The notes: generated from the sequence alone by a model not told the origin. Shown: positions 1-10,492, numbered from the stretch's first letter. The stretch is 64,000 nt of DNA from Serratia sp. PL17 (GCF_017832355.1 NZ_JAFIBY010000003.1:248001-312000), one strand, 5' to 3'. Numbers and translations: made by a program.

Positions 1-531
1 TTGCCGGTTAACATAAGTGTTTAACAAAGGCGCCAGTTCGAAAATACCGCTGATGGGCAACACCACATCGACGACCTCATGATGCTGCCAAAAGCTTGCC
101 AGATGCCCGCCCGCAGAATGCCCACACAGATAAACCGGCGCTGAATTATCCTGCCCCAGCCGTTGTTGAACGGCACTCAGTGCGGCCCCCGTTTGCCGGC
201 AAATATCGTCTAACGTGGCGTAAGGTGCCAGTGTATATTCCAGCAGCACAACATCAAAACCCAACGACAGGGGCACGTCGGCAATAAAGGCAAAATCATC
301 TTTATTACAAAATTGCCAATAGCCGCCATGAATAAATATTAATGTGCCTTTATGCGCCTTGTCGGAATATAACCAATCGAAAACGTCCCGTGGAGAATTG
401 CCGTAGGCAATATTACGCTCACTACGTACTTGGCGATAAACGTCCTGACTTCGTGTTTGAAACGACGTCAGGATCTCATCTTCATTGTCCACCGAAGCGC
501 CGTTATCGTAATCCCCTGGAACAAGTTTCAT
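1..531 (-). CDS. Alpha/beta hydrolase, partial (3' end outside window)
   Basis: The first 177 residues of an alpha/beta hydrolase read leftwards out of the window. An HGGYW oxyanion-hole motif lies near residue 69 and the nucleophile elbow GHSAGG near residue 140, so the catalytic Ser is visible while the Asp and His would lie beyond the edge. The HGGYW form is usual in the kynurenine formamidase/esterase-like subgroup; the substrate cannot be told from this part. The ATG at 531 is the first in frame, and the region upstream is AT-rich without a strong ribosome site. It is transcribed in the same direction as the LysR gene at 690-1592 but separated by a strong hairpin. Confidence 0.8.
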   Translation of the reverse strand, partial: MKLVPGDYDNGASVDNEDEILTSFQTRSQDVYRQVRSERNIAYGNSPRDVFDWLYSDKAHKGTLIFIHGGYWQFCNKDDFAFIADVPLSLGFDVVLLEYTLAPYATLDDICRQTGAALSAVQQRLGQDNSAPVYLCGHSAGGHLASFWQHHEVVDVVLPISGIFELAPLLNTYVNRQ

Positions 532-645
532 ATATTAAACTTCGTTTATTATTTAAGATATGCGTTAACTATTAGCACCGGGAATAATATTGTCAAGAAG
601 GGAACAACAGCAATGCGGGTCGGGTAATATAAATCTTTTTGGCCG

Positions 646-677
646 CCCAATAAGTTTAACCAGTGAAACTTATTGGG
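646..677. terminator. 12-bp perfect hairpin between LysR and hydrolase genes
   Basis: CCCAATAAGTTT (646-657) pairs perfectly with AAACTTATTGGG (666-677) around an 8-base loop. It lies just beyond the LysR stop codon. No clean T-run follows on the minus strand, so termination is inferred from position and stem strength. Confidence 0.5.
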
Positions 678-689
678 TCGTGGCCTTTA

Positions 690-1592
690 TTATTCTACCG
701 GTTGAATGTGCGCTAATTGGCTGAGTTCTTGCCAGGCATAATCCCAAAATGTGCGTACCTTTAGCGGCATTCTCTGTACGTTCTGAGCCACCAATTGCAC
801 CGGCATTGGCAAGGGTTCATAGGCCGGCAATAGACGCACCAGCGTACCCGCCGCCAAATCGTCCGCAACCTGGTACGACAACAGCCGAGCGATGCCTTTG
901 CCTGCGCGCACCGCCAATAACTGCGTTTCAACCTCGTTAAGCAGCAAGCGCGGCGTCAAGCGCACCCGCTCGCCATTTTCCTGTGGGCCAAAGCGCCATT
1001 CACGCAGCGACGCCCGTTGGGTACCGACGATGGTGTCATGATCCGCCAGTTGCGCCGGTTCTTGAGGTTCCCCGCGCCGTGCCAAATAAGCCGGGCTGGC
1101 GACCGTAACCCTGGAGACCTGCCCCAGCCGCCGCGCCACCCGTGAGGAATCTTGCAGATGCCCGATGCGTATTGCCACATCCAGCCCTTCATCGATCAAG
1201 TCCAGATTGCGATCGTTGAGCACCAGCTCAATCTGCATCTGCGGATAGCGGTCGAGAAAGGCCATCACCACCGGTGCCACATGCTTGCGCCCAAACTGCA
1301 CCGGCGATGTGATCCGCAACAGGCCCGTGAGCTGAGTATCCGCCGTGTCCAACACGGCAGCCTGATATTCATGCAGCAATACCTGTGCGCGTTCCATCAG
1401 GCGTAACCCCGCCTCGGTTGGTGCCAGCCGCCGGGTGGTGCGCTCAACCAACCGGGCACCCAAGCGCTGCTCCAGTGAGGCAATGGCCCGGGTGATCGCC
1501 GGTGCGGAACGCCGTAGCTTGCGCCCGGCAGCGGCGAGGCTACCCTGCTGGATCACCGCAACAAAGATCGCCAGTTCGTCCAACCGATCCAT
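690..1592 (-). CDS. LysR-family transcriptional regulator
   Basis: A full-length LysR regulator of 300 residues: an N-terminal winged helix-turn-helix (about residues 1-60, with the typical RTTRRLAPTEAG segment) and a LysR substrate-binding domain. The start chosen is ATG at 1592 (MDRLDELAIF), because GGAA lies just upstream; an in-frame ATG at 1604 would add four residues. It is divergent from the GST/PNPOx-like pair at 1691-3226 with a gap of about 100 bp, so it most likely controls that pair and itself. The effector is unknown. It belongs to the large CrgA/YafC-like LysR group that often sits beside redox enzymes. Confidence 0.9.
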   Translation of the reverse strand: MDRLDELAIFVAVIQQGSLAAAGRKLRRSAPAITRAIASLEQRLGARLVERTTRRLAPTEAGLRLMERAQVLLHEYQAAVLDTADTQLTGLLRITSPVQFGRKHVAPVVMAFLDRYPQMQIELVLNDRNLDLIDEGLDVAIRIGHLQDSSRVARRLGQVSRVTVASPAYLARRGEPQEPAQLADHDTIVGTQRASLREWRFGPQENGERVRLTPRLLLNEVETQLLAVRAGKGIARLLSYQVADDLAAGTLVRLLPAYEPLPMPVQLVAQNVQRMPLKVRTFWDYAWQELSQLAHIQPVE

Positions 1593-1690
1593 AGATTGTT
1601 CCATAAAGTGAAATTATCAATTTCCACATTGCCGGATTTCGCTCGCTGTCTGCAAGAGTATGCTGATAATAATTGTTGAGGAGCCTTACC

Positions 1691-2308
1691 ATGCAAAAAC
1701 TGAAACTTTACGGTACCCCGCTTTCCGGCCATGTTCACCGTGTGGCGCTGCTATTGCGGATGCTTGATCTGCCGTATGAATTTATCGAGGCCGGGGCGGA
1801 GGTGCGTCAGAGCGAGCAGTTTCGCCGCCTGAACCCTTTTGGCCAGATCCCCGTTCTGGTAGATGGCGCCCAGGTGCTGGCCGACAGTAATGCCATTCTG
1901 GTGTATCTGGTCAAATGTTACGCCCCGGGCAGCCATTGGCTGCCGGAATCCCCCTTCGCGGCGGCTCAGGTGCAAGAATGGTTATCCAAAGCCGCCGGAG
2001 AAGTACGCTATGGGCCAGCGTCAAGCCGTTTGATCGCGCAATTCTCTGCGCCAGAGGATTATCAGAGTGCACTGGCGGTCGCCGCCCGTTTTCTGCCACA
2101 GATGGAACAGCATCTGACCGACCGTGAGTTTCTGGCAACTGATAATGCCACTATTGCCGATCTGGCCTGCTACAGCTATGTCGCGGTGGCCCCGGAGGGC
2201 GGCATTGCTCTGACCCCCTATCCCGCGATTCAACGCTGGGTGGCACGTATCGCTGCGCTGCCCGGTTTCTTCGCCATGCCAACGCTGCCGGAACCCGGCA
2301 AGAGGTAA
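1691..2308 (+). CDS. Glutathione S-transferase family protein
   Basis: A cytosolic GST-like protein of 205 residues with the usual length and order: an N-terminal thioredoxin-fold domain (YGTPLSGHVHRV near residues 6-17, where the glutathione-activating Ser would sit; FGQIPVL with the cis-Pro near residue 53; ADSNAI near 66-71) and an all-helical C-terminal domain. The start at 1691 is set by TGAGGAG eight bases upstream; a TTG further out is less likely. It probably forms an operon with the PNPOx-like gene three bases downstream and is divergent from a LysR gene. The conjugated substrate cannot be predicted. Confidence 0.9.
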   Translation: MQKLKLYGTPLSGHVHRVALLLRMLDLPYEFIEAGAEVRQSEQFRRLNPFGQIPVLVDGAQVLADSNAILVYLVKCYAPGSHWLPESPFAAAQVQEWLSKAAGEVRYGPASSRLIAQFSAPEDYQSALAVAARFLPQMEQHLTDREFLATDNATIADLACYSYVAVAPEGGIALTPYPAIQRWVARIAALPGFFAMPTLPEPGKR

Positions 2309-2311
2309 CGG

Positions 2312-3226
2312 ATGAGCCAACCGGTGTTTCATCCCGACGAGCTGCGCGCCCAGACGTTAGCCGGGTTTGATCGGGTGAGTGGCGGCATTTACCCCAGCAT
2401 GCCAGAGCAGCATCGCGCGTTTTTCGCTGCCCTGCCTTATCTGTTCGTCGCCACACTGGACAACCAAGATTGGCCAGTGGCAACACTGTTCTGCGGCCCG
2501 CCCGGTTTCCTGCGCACGCCGGACAACGGCCACCTGCGCATCAGCGCCCCTCGGCGAAGTGACGATCCCGCGCAGGCTGCGTTGGAAACGGGTAAAGCGG
2601 TGGGTGCGTTGGGGTTGGACTTCAGCAACCGGCGTCGTAACCGCGTCAACGGTATTATTGGACGCACCGACAAGAACCGTATTGAGATCGACGTCAGACA
2701 GAGTTTTGGTAACTGCCCGCAGTATATTCAACGGCGTGAGCTGTATCCGGTAAGCGGCTCACCTACGTCGATTGAACAGCTCCTGACATTGGACGCGTCC
2801 GCTGAAAGGTTAATCCGCCAGGCTGATACCTGTTTTGTCGCCAGTTGCGCCCACACCACGCTGGCACAAGGTGGGGTCGATATCTCCCACCGCGGTGGTA
2901 AACCGGGTTTTATTTATTTGGCGGGTAATACCCTGTGGATACCCGATTTTCGTGGCAACCGGTATATGAATACGCTGGGTAATCTGCTTGCAGAGCCGCG
3001 TGCGGCATTGTTGTTTGTCGATTTTGAGCATGGGGATATTTTGCACCTGCAAGGGGAAACCCACATTCTCTGGCAAACGGAAATTGGGCACGGCGTAGTG
3101 GGCGCTGAACGCTATTGGCGTTTCGATATACGCAGTGCATGGCGCTTTTCTCAGGCTCTGCCGTGGCGCGGCCGCAATCTGGAGTATTCACCGGCAACCC
3201 TGAATACCGGGGTATGGCCGGTATAA
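2312..3226 (+). CDS. Pyridoxamine 5'-phosphate oxidase-like flavin-binding protein
   Basis: A 304-residue protein of the PNPOx-like split-barrel superfamily, which binds FMN or a related flavin. It is longer than PdxH (about 218 residues) and has two barrel-like halves: one around residues 45-125 (LFVATLDNQDWPVATL) and one around residues 170-260 (CFVASCAHTT, ending in a PRAALLFVDFEHGD segment). It starts three bases after the GST stop, so the two are surely co-transcribed. In other genomes such fusions of redox domains with GST genes are seen in detoxification loci; a role in reducing or oxidising a xenobiotic is inference only. Confidence 0.75.
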   Translation: MSQPVFHPDELRAQTLAGFDRVSGGIYPSMPEQHRAFFAALPYLFVATLDNQDWPVATLFCGPPGFLRTPDNGHLRISAPRRSDDPAQAALETGKAVGALGLDFSNRRRNRVNGIIGRTDKNRIEIDVRQSFGNCPQYIQRRELYPVSGSPTSIEQLLTLDASAERLIRQADTCFVASCAHTTLAQGGVDISHRGGKPGFIYLAGNTLWIPDFRGNRYMNTLGNLLAEPRAALLFVDFEHGDILHLQGETHILWQTEIGHGVVGAERYWRFDIRSAWRFSQALPWRGRNLEYSPATLNTGVWPV

Positions 3227-3246
3227 AAAACCCCGCTCTGGCGGGG
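3225..3246 (-). terminator. Rho-independent terminator of the minus-strand gene at 3261-3479
   Basis: CCCCGC (3231-3236) and GCGGGG (3241-3246) form a stem with a TCTG loop, and six A residues at 3225-3230 give a U-run on the minus transcript. The hairpin also stands right after the plus-strand stop at 3226, so it may serve both convergent genes. Confidence 0.8.
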
Positions 3247-3260
3247 TCGGTTGAGGTCGT

Positions 3261-3479
3261 TTAGACGCTGTGTTCTAAGGTCGAAGCCGCCTGATAAAGC
3301 TGGCGGAAATAATTCAAACGTTCAAAGAACAAACGGCTTTGAGACTCAGACATATTGCCAGCCACGTTCTCGGCGTCAATCTCCCGTCCCTGCCACTCCA
3401 TCAATGCAATGCTTGAAGCCAAAAAATCCATATTACTCCCGCTATGGACTGCAAGGTGCCGATTCACTGAAGTCATCAT
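3261..3479 (-). CDS. Small hypothetical protein, 72 residues
   Basis: I do not recognise this protein. It is soluble, acidic in the middle, and its second half (NMSESQSRLFFERLNYFRQL) looks like an amphipathic helix; no signal peptide or membrane segment is visible. The ATG at 3479 is preceded by AAAGGAG with an 8-base spacer, which is the strongest ribosome site nearby and argues that the ORF is real, and it has its own terminator at 3225-3246. A second ATG follows at once (3476), and a GTG at 3488 is a weaker start. Confidence 0.65.
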   Translation of the reverse strand: MMTSVNRHLAVHSGSNMDFLASSIALMEWQGREIDAENVAGNMSESQSRLFFERLNYFRQLYQAASTLEHSV

Positions 3480-3756
3480 TCTGCACACTCCTTTTATCCC
3501 CTTCGCCTTTCACGTTGCCGCGTTGGTGACTACAGCGTGAAATTCCCAGGGTATGGTCATTTCAAAAAGGGTCATAGACTTGCTAATGTCAGTATCGTCT
3601 CGAACGCGGGCGTTTTTTGTACAGAAGGTGCTCAAGGCAGTAAATTGATTTCTTGCCACGGATGGGGCAAATGAAGTTGGGAAAGTTTGCTAGGGTAAAG
3701 GGTAGCCGTTTGGGATAGGTCACCCTGTGTTGAATTCTGAAAAAGGAAGATAACCG

Positions 3757-5232
3757 ATGAGCAATCACTTCTCTGCCACCCTCAAAGATGCCTCACTGTT
3801 CCGCGAAGCCAACTATATCGATGGGCAATGGCTGTCGGTCAAAGATGACCAGAGTATCAAGATCCACAATCCCGCAACCGGTGAATTGATCGGCCAGGTA
3901 CCGGCTTTGGGTGCCAGGGAAACAGCACGGGCGATTGCCGCCGCCAAGAAAGCCCAGCCAGCCTGGCGTGCGCTGACCGCCAAAGAACGCGCCGGTAAGC
4001 TGCGCCGCCTGTTTGAACTGATGATGGAAAATCAGGACGACCTGGCTCGTATCATGACCGCAGAACAGGGTAAACCGCTGGCCGAAAGCCGTGGTGAGAT
4101 TGCCTATGCGGCGTCCTTTATTGAGTGGTTTGCCGAAGAAGGCAAACGCGTTTACGGCGATACCATCCCGCAACCCCAGCCCGGCCGCCGCATTATCGTG
4201 CAGAAAGAACCGATTGGGGTTTTCGCCGCCATTACACCCTGGAACTTTCCTGCTGCCATGATCACCCGCAAGGCCGGTCCCGGTTGGGCGGCAGGCTGCA
4301 CCGGCGTGATCCGCCCTGCCAGCCAAACGCCATTCTCGGCACTGGCCATTGCGGTACTGGCCGAACGCGCGGGGTTACCGGCGGGGGTCTGCAACGTGAT
4401 TACCGGCCCAAGCCAGGCCATCGGTGCAGAGCTGACCGCCAACCCAGACGTGCGCAAGCTTTCGTTTACCGGCAGTACTGAGGTGGGCGCACAGTTGCTG
4501 GCACAGTGTGCGCCTACGATCAAAAAGACCAGTATGGAACTGGGTGGCAATGCGCCATTTATCGTGTTTGACGATGCCGATCTGGATGCCGCTGTCATCG
4601 GCGCCGTGGCCTCTAAATACCGTAATGCCGGCCAGACCTGCGTGTGCACCAACCGTTTCCTGGTACAGGACGGCATTTATGACGCCTTTGCTGAAAAGCT
4701 GAAAACCGCGGTAGAAAAACTAAAAGTCGGTAACGGCATGGACGATGGCGTGACCATCGGGCCCTTGATTAACTCCGCTGCCGTCGAAAAGGTCAGTGAA
4801 CATATCGCTGACGCGGTGCAGCACGGCGCATCGGTTTTGTTGGGGGGAAAACCGCATGCCTTGGGCAAAAACTTCTTTTTGCCCACCATCCTGACCGACG
4901 TGCCTCGTCAGGCCAAAATCTTCCATGAAGAGACCTTTGGCCTGGTAGCGCCATTGATCCGCTTTGAACATGAAGCCGAGGCCATTGAGTTGGCCAACGA
5001 TACGCCATTTGGCCTGGCATCATACTTCTACAGCCGTGATATTGGCCGAGTGATGCGCGTCGCAGAAGCTCTGGAATACGGTATCGTCGGCATCAATGAA
5101 GGGCTGATTTCTACCGAAGTCGCCCCCTTCGGCGGGGTCAAAAGCTCCGGCTTGGGGCGTGAAGGGTCAAAATACGGCATCGAGGACTATCTTGAGATTA
5201 AGTACCTGTGCCTCGGTGGGCTAGACAGCTAA
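3757..5232 (+). CDS. gabD: Succinate-semialdehyde dehydrogenase (NAD(P)+)
   Basis: Full-length GabD (491 residues), very close to E. coli GabD along its whole length. It oxidises succinate semialdehyde to succinate, the last step of GABA breakdown, in the cytoplasm. The catalytic residues are present: Asn163 in PWNFPAAM, Glu261 in MELGGNAPF and Cys295 in GQTCVC. One oddity is the cofactor loop, CTGVIRPASQ, where the family nearly always has CTMVLKPASQ; Arg186 stands in for the lysine that contacts the adenine ribose or phosphate. AAGGAAG precedes the ATG. No gabT or gabP lies next to it. Confidence 0.95.
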   Translation: MSNHFSATLKDASLFREANYIDGQWLSVKDDQSIKIHNPATGELIGQVPALGARETARAIAAAKKAQPAWRALTAKERAGKLRRLFELMMENQDDLARIMTAEQGKPLAESRGEIAYAASFIEWFAEEGKRVYGDTIPQPQPGRRIIVQKEPIGVFAAITPWNFPAAMITRKAGPGWAAGCTGVIRPASQTPFSALAIAVLAERAGLPAGVCNVITGPSQAIGAELTANPDVRKLSFTGSTEVGAQLLAQCAPTIKKTSMELGGNAPFIVFDDADLDAAVIGAVASKYRNAGQTCVCTNRFLVQDGIYDAFAEKLKTAVEKLKVGNGMDDGVTIGPLINSAAVEKVSEHIADAVQHGASVLLGGKPHALGKNFFLPTILTDVPRQAKIFHEETFGLVAPLIRFEHEAEAIELANDTPFGLASYFYSRDIGRVMRVAEALEYGIVGINEGLISTEVAPFGGVKSSGLGREGSKYGIEDYLEIKYLCLGGLDS

Positions 5233-5242
5233 CCACCTGATG

Positions 5243-5279
5243 TGATGATACGGCCCGTATAATACGGGGCGTATCATCA
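5243..5279. promoter_or_regulatory. Long near-perfect palindrome with a central TATAAT
   Basis: TGATGATACG (5243-5252) mirrors CGTATCATCA (5270-5279), and the inner arms GCCCGTAT and ATACGGGG nearly complete the symmetry. The centre holds TATAAT (5258-5263), a perfect sigma-70 -10 box, but no good -35 box sits 16-18 bases upstream. It lies between gabD and the VOC gene. It may be the gabD terminator or an operator for the VOC gene; no T-run follows, which favours an operator. Confidence 0.45.
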
Positions 5280-5302
5280 TTGCAAATTAAGAGAGATGAA
5301 TA

Positions 5303-5671
5303 ATGGAATTCTCCGCCGCCGTCCCTATTCTTCGGATCTTCTCGGTAGCAAAAGCCAAGGAGTTTTATCTGAATTTTCTCGGCTTTACGCTCGATTGGGA
5401 GCATCGCTTCAGCGAAGATCTGCCGCTGTACGCACAAGTCTCTCGCTCTGGCCTCACCCTGCATCTCAGCGAACACCACGGTGACAGCACGCCGGGTTCT
5501 GCGGTGTTTATCCCCACGGATGACATCGACGCATTACACCGGGAACTGTCGGCCAAACAGTATCGCTATGCCAGACCTGGGGTTGAAAAGGTTGATTGGG
5601 GGAAAGAGTTAAACATCACAGACCCCTTCGGCAACCGCCTGCGTTTTTGTGAGCAGATAAGCAACAGCTGA
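5303..5671 (+). CDS. VOC-superfamily (glyoxalase/bleomycin resistance-like) protein
   Basis: A 122-residue vicinal-oxygen-chelate protein with the two beta-alpha-beta-beta-beta repeats. The start VPILRIFSVAKAKEFYLNFLGF and the end ITDPFGNRLRFCE are the marks of the bleomycin-resistance/glyoxalase group. Such proteins either bind glycopeptide drugs or catalyse metal-dependent isomerisation or dioxygenation; which applies here is not visible. The size matches single-unit BRP proteins that act as dimers. GAGAG stands upstream of the ATG. The palindrome at 5243-5279 lies in its leader. Confidence 0.85.
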   Translation: MEFSAAVPILRIFSVAKAKEFYLNFLGFTLDWEHRFSEDLPLYAQVSRSGLTLHLSEHHGDSTPGSAVFIPTDDIDALHRELSAKQYRYARPGVEKVDWGKELNITDPFGNRLRFCEQISNS

Positions 5672-5692
5672 CGGCCTCTCTGCGCGCAGGCG

Positions 5693-6100
5693 TCACTTCT
5701 GATACTGTGCGTCACTGACCTTTTCCATCCAGTCAACCGGGCTGCCGTTAAGTGACTCAGCGATTGCAATATGGGTCATGGCAGTATCCGGTGTCGCGCC
5801 GTGCCAGTGTTTGACGTCTTCCGAGATCCAAACAATATCGCCCTGATTCAATTCCTGGATCTCGTCGCCCCATACCTGGATCCAGCCTCGCCCTTGGGTA
5901 ACAATCAGCGTTTGTCCAAGTGGATGCGTGTGCCAGGCGGTACGTGCTCCTGGCTCAAAGGTCACGGTCGCGCCGCCGATGCGGGCCGGTGCGCTGCCGG
6001 TAAATGGCGCGTCAATGCGCACTTTGCCGGTGAAATAATCCTCTGGACCTGGACGAGAAGGTTGGGAACCGCTGCGTTGAATTTTCACGTATTTCTCCAT
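5693..6100 (-). CDS. Cupin protein of the (R)-mandelonitrile lyase-like / carboxymuconolactone-associated type
   Basis: A single-domain cupin of 135 residues. The metal site is clear: WHTHPLGQT (two His and a Gln) and a later His in DVKHWHG. The segment FTGKVRID and the C-terminal VDWMEKVSD match the small manganese cupins typified by Granulicella hydroxynitrile lyase, many of which in enterobacteria have no proven lyase activity. ATG at 6100 (MEKYVKIQ) is preferred because an alternative ATG at 6127 would start inside an intergenic repeat; neither has a strong ribosome site. It is convergent with the VOC gene. Confidence 0.8.
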   Translation of the reverse strand: MEKYVKIQRSGSQPSRPGPEDYFTGKVRIDAPFTGSAPARIGGATVTFEPGARTAWHTHPLGQTLIVTQGRGWIQVWGDEIQELNQGDIVWISEDVKHWHGATPDTAMTHIAIAESLNGSPVDWMEKVSDAQYQK

Positions 6101-6125
6101 TTCGGTAAAAGCTGCCGACGCTAAC

Positions 6126-6243
6126 ATATACCCTAAATAATTCGGGTTGCAGGCAGGAAGGCGGCAACTGAGTGAGTCCCGATGAACTTACCCTGTGAGA
6201 AAGGCAGCCAACACACCTGCAGCTTGAAGCATGACGGGCATGG
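6126..6243. repeat. Intergenic imperfect palindromic repeat (ERIC/YPAL-like, Serratia type)
   Basis: The stretch begins TATACCCTAAATAATTCGGG and ends in a degraded inverted copy (CTGCAGCTTGAAGCATGACGGGCAT). I recognise it as the palindromic intergenic element of roughly 120 bp that is common in Serratia and its relatives. Matching inner arms are TTGCAGG on the left and CCTGCAG on the right. The rest of the cupin to aldo/keto reductase gap (6244-6423) shows no gene. Confidence 0.6.
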
Positions 6244-6423
6244 ACAGAATAATTGTAGAAGCTGCGCGTCATTTCACCGGATAACGCCTAAAGCGGGATG
6301 AAATGCGCAAGGACCTATGGTTTGAAACCTCAGCCGTCGGCAGCACACTGCGGCCTTCGCCCTACAGGTAGACGCGCCAACCCTGAATTCCCCGCTGCAA
6401 ACAGCTGCGGCAGGGGGCCACTT

Positions 6424-7878
<1,455 letters not shown>

Positions 7879-10254
7879 ATGCAAAATAAAGCATCATTGT
7901 CGCCGCTCATCATCATCACGGCGCTGTTTGCCGCGTTGAGTGGGCTCTATCTGCTGGGAGGCGGCATCTGGCTGGCCAAACTCGGCGGTTCACTGTACTA
8001 CATCATCGCCGGCCTGGTTTTGCTGGTTACCGCTTGGCTGCTGGCTCGTCGCCGCGCCACCGCACTGCTGCTGTATGCCGTGTTTTTACTCGGCACCACA
8101 ATTTGGGCACTGTGGGAGGTCGGCCCGGACTTCTGGGCGCTGACGCCACGCCTGGACGTCACCTTCTTCTTCGGCCTGTGGCTGGTGTTACCGTTTATCT
8201 ATCACAAGCTAATCGCGAACGGCAAATTGGCCTACAGCGCTCTGAGCATTGCGCTGGTGTTCACCGTCGCGGTACTGGCCTATGCCGTATTTAACGATCC
8301 GCAAGAGATCAACGGCACCCTTGAGCCTGCGCAGGTGAAAGCAGAATCCCAGGCGTCTGACGCCGATTGGCCTGCCTATGGCCGGACGCAGGAAGGTACG
8401 CGTTATTCCCCTCTGAGCCAGATCAACGACAAAAACGTAGGCCAGCTCAAAGAAGCCTGGACCTTCCAAACCGGCGATCTGAAAACCGCTAACGATCCAG
8501 GGGAAATCACCAACGAAGTCACCCCGATTAAAATCCGCGATACGCTCTACCTGTGTACACCTCACCAGAAGTTGTTTGCACTGGATGCGGCCACCGGTAA
8601 GCAGAAGTGGAAATTTGATCCTCAGTTGAACTTCAACCCGACCTTCCAGCACATCACCTGTCGCGGTGTTTCTTATCATGAAACCACCGCAGCAGCAGGT
8701 TCAGCAACTGATGCTTCACCGGCAATGTGCACACGACGCATTTTCCTGCCAGTGAACGACGGGCGCCTGTTTGCCCTGGATGCCGAAACCGGTAAGCCTT
8801 GTGCCGACTTCGCCAATAACGGCGAGCTCAACCTGCAAAGCAATATGCCGTATGCGACGCCAGGCCATTATGAGCCGACGTCTCCGCCCGTGATCACCGA
8901 CAAGGTGATCGTGGTCAGCGGTGCCGTAACCGACAACTATTCAACCCGCGAGCCGTCCGGCGTGATCCGCGGATTTGACGTCAACAGCGGCAAACTGCTG
9001 TGGGCATTTGATCCGGGTGCCAAAGACCCTAACGCGATTCCAGCAGACGAGCATCACTTTACCCCGAACTCACCTAACTCATGGGCACCTGCTGCTTATG
9101 ATGCCAAGCTGGATATTGTCTACCTGCCAATGGGCGTAGCAACACCGGACATCTGGGGCGGTAACCGCACACCAGAGATGGAACGCTATGCCAGTGGCCT
9201 GCTGGCGCTGAATGCCTCAACCGGCAAACTGGTCTGGTTCTATCAAACCGTGCACCACGATCTGTGGGATATGGACGTACCGGCCCAGCCAACGCTGGCG
9301 GATATTACCGACAAGAGCGGCAATAAGGTGCCGGTCATCTACGTACCGACCAAAACCGGTAATATCTTCGTACTGAACCGCACCAACGGTGAACTGGTGG
9401 TACCGGCCCCCGAAAAACCAGTGCCACAAGGCCCGGCCAAGGGCGATCGTTTGTCACCCACTCAGCCTTTCTCTGAGCTGACCTTCCGCCCTGAGAAAAA
9501 ACTGACTGGCGCGGACATGTGGGGGGCGACCATTTACGACCAACTGGTTTGCCGCGTGATGTTCCACAGCCTGCGTTATGAGGGCACTTTCACACCGCCT
9601 TCAGAACAAGGCACGTTGGTATTCCCAGGTAACCTCGGCATGTTCGAATGGGGCGGTTTGTCTGTCGATACCGATCGTCAGGTCGCGATTGCCAACCCTA
9701 TCGCACTGCCATTTGTGTCAAAACTGATCCCACGTGGCCCAGGCAACCCCATTGAACCGCCAGCCGGCGACAAGGGCGGCAGCGGCACTGAGGCAGGCGT
9801 TCAACCACAGTATGGCGTGCCGTTCGGCGTCACATTGAATCCGTTCCTGTCACCGTTTGGCCTGCCGTGCAAACAGCCAGCCTGGGGGTATATTTCTGCT
9901 GTAGACCTGAAGACCAACGACATCGTGTGGAAAAAGCGCATCGGTACCGTGCGCGACAGCTCCCCGCTGCCGCTGCCGTTCAAGATGGGTATGCCAATGT
10001 TGGGTGGCCCGGTCTCTACCGCGGGTAACCTGTTCTTTATTGGCGCGACAGCAGACAACTATCTGCGCGCTTTCAGCGTGACCAACGGTGAAAAACTGTG
10101 GGAAGCGCGGTTGCCGGCCGGTGGCCAGGCAACGCCAATGACGTATGAGGTTAATGGTAAGCAATACGTGGTCATTTCCGCAGGCGGTCATGGCTCGTTC
10201 GGCACCAAGCTGGGTGACTATATCGTCGCTTATGCCTTGCCTGATGCGAAATAA
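7879..10254 (+). CDS. gcd: Membrane-bound PQQ-dependent glucose dehydrogenase
   Basis: Full-length Gcd (791 residues, E. coli 796). It oxidises glucose to gluconolactone in the periplasm and passes electrons to ubiquinone. The N-terminal 140 residues hold five membrane helices; the rest is the eight-bladed quinoprotein propeller with the PQQ-binding region (DPGEITNEVTPIK, CHITCRG-like FQHITCRGVSYHE) and the C-terminal GGQATPMTYEVNGKQYVV block. AAGGATAA stands before the ATG. No pqq synthesis genes are in the window, so cofactor must come from elsewhere in the genome or from outside. In related bacteria this reaction acidifies the surroundings. Confidence 0.97.
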   Translation: MQNKASLSPLIIITALFAALSGLYLLGGGIWLAKLGGSLYYIIAGLVLLVTAWLLARRRATALLLYAVFLLGTTIWALWEVGPDFWALTPRLDVTFFFGLWLVLPFIYHKLIANGKLAYSALSIALVFTVAVLAYAVFNDPQEINGTLEPAQVKAESQASDADWPAYGRTQEGTRYSPLSQINDKNVGQLKEAWTFQTGDLKTANDPGEITNEVTPIKIRDTLYLCTPHQKLFALDAATGKQKWKFDPQLNFNPTFQHITCRGVSYHETTAAAGSATDASPAMCTRRIFLPVNDGRLFALDAETGKPCADFANNGELNLQSNMPYATPGHYEPTSPPVITDKVIVVSGAVTDNYSTREPSGVIRGFDVNSGKLLWAFDPGAKDPNAIPADEHHFTPNSPNSWAPAAYDAKLDIVYLPMGVATPDIWGGNRTPEMERYASGLLALNASTGKLVWFYQTVHHDLWDMDVPAQPTLADITDKSGNKVPVIYVPTKTGNIFVLNRTNGELVVPAPEKPVPQGPAKGDRLSPTQPFSELTFRPEKKLTGADMWGATIYDQLVCRVMFHSLRYEGTFTPPSEQGTLVFPGNLGMFEWGGLSVDTDRQVAIANPIALPFVSKLIPRGPGNPIEPPAGDKGGSGTEAGVQPQYGVPFGVTLNPFLSPFGLPCKQPAWGYISAVDLKTNDIVWKKRIGTVRDSSPLPLPFKMGMPMLGGPVSTAGNLFFIGATADNYLRAFSVTNGEKLWEARLPAGGQATPMTYEVNGKQYVVISAGGHGSFGTKLGDYIVAYALPDAK

Positions 10255-10274
10255 TCGTCGACAGTAGTTCTATC

Positions 10275-10302
10275 ACGGAGCACGCCGCCAGGCGTGCTCC
10301 GT
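10275..10302 (+). terminator. Strong hairpin after gcd
   Basis: ACGGAGCACGCC (10275-10286) pairs perfectly with GGCGTGCTCCGT (10291-10302) over a GCCA loop, 20 bases beyond the gcd stop codon. No T-run follows, so efficiency is uncertain. Confidence 0.65.
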
Positions 10303-10371
10303 CACCGTAAACATCCCCCAACGCATTTCCTTTCCGGCGTAACCCTCTGCAATAAAATTTCACTTCATATA

Positions 10372-10400
10372 TTGATAATGATTATCATTCGCAATATTAT
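10372..10400 (+). promoter_or_regulatory. Sigma-70 promoter overlapped by a Fur box
   Basis: TTGATA (10372-10377) and TATTAT (10395-10400) stand 17 bases apart, a near-consensus promoter. The Fur box GATAATGATTATCATTCGC (10374-10392) covers the -35 box and spacer and matches 16 of 19 bases of GATAATGATAATCATTATC. Repression by iron-loaded Fur of the small ORFs downstream is the natural reading. Confidence 0.75.
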
Positions 10401-10492
10401 GGTTCCGTTGGCCTCGGCAGTGGCCGACAATCATCTCTACATTACAGGCAGTAGACGGGTGGCCGCCCTCGGGCGGCCCCATTCGGAGGCAC

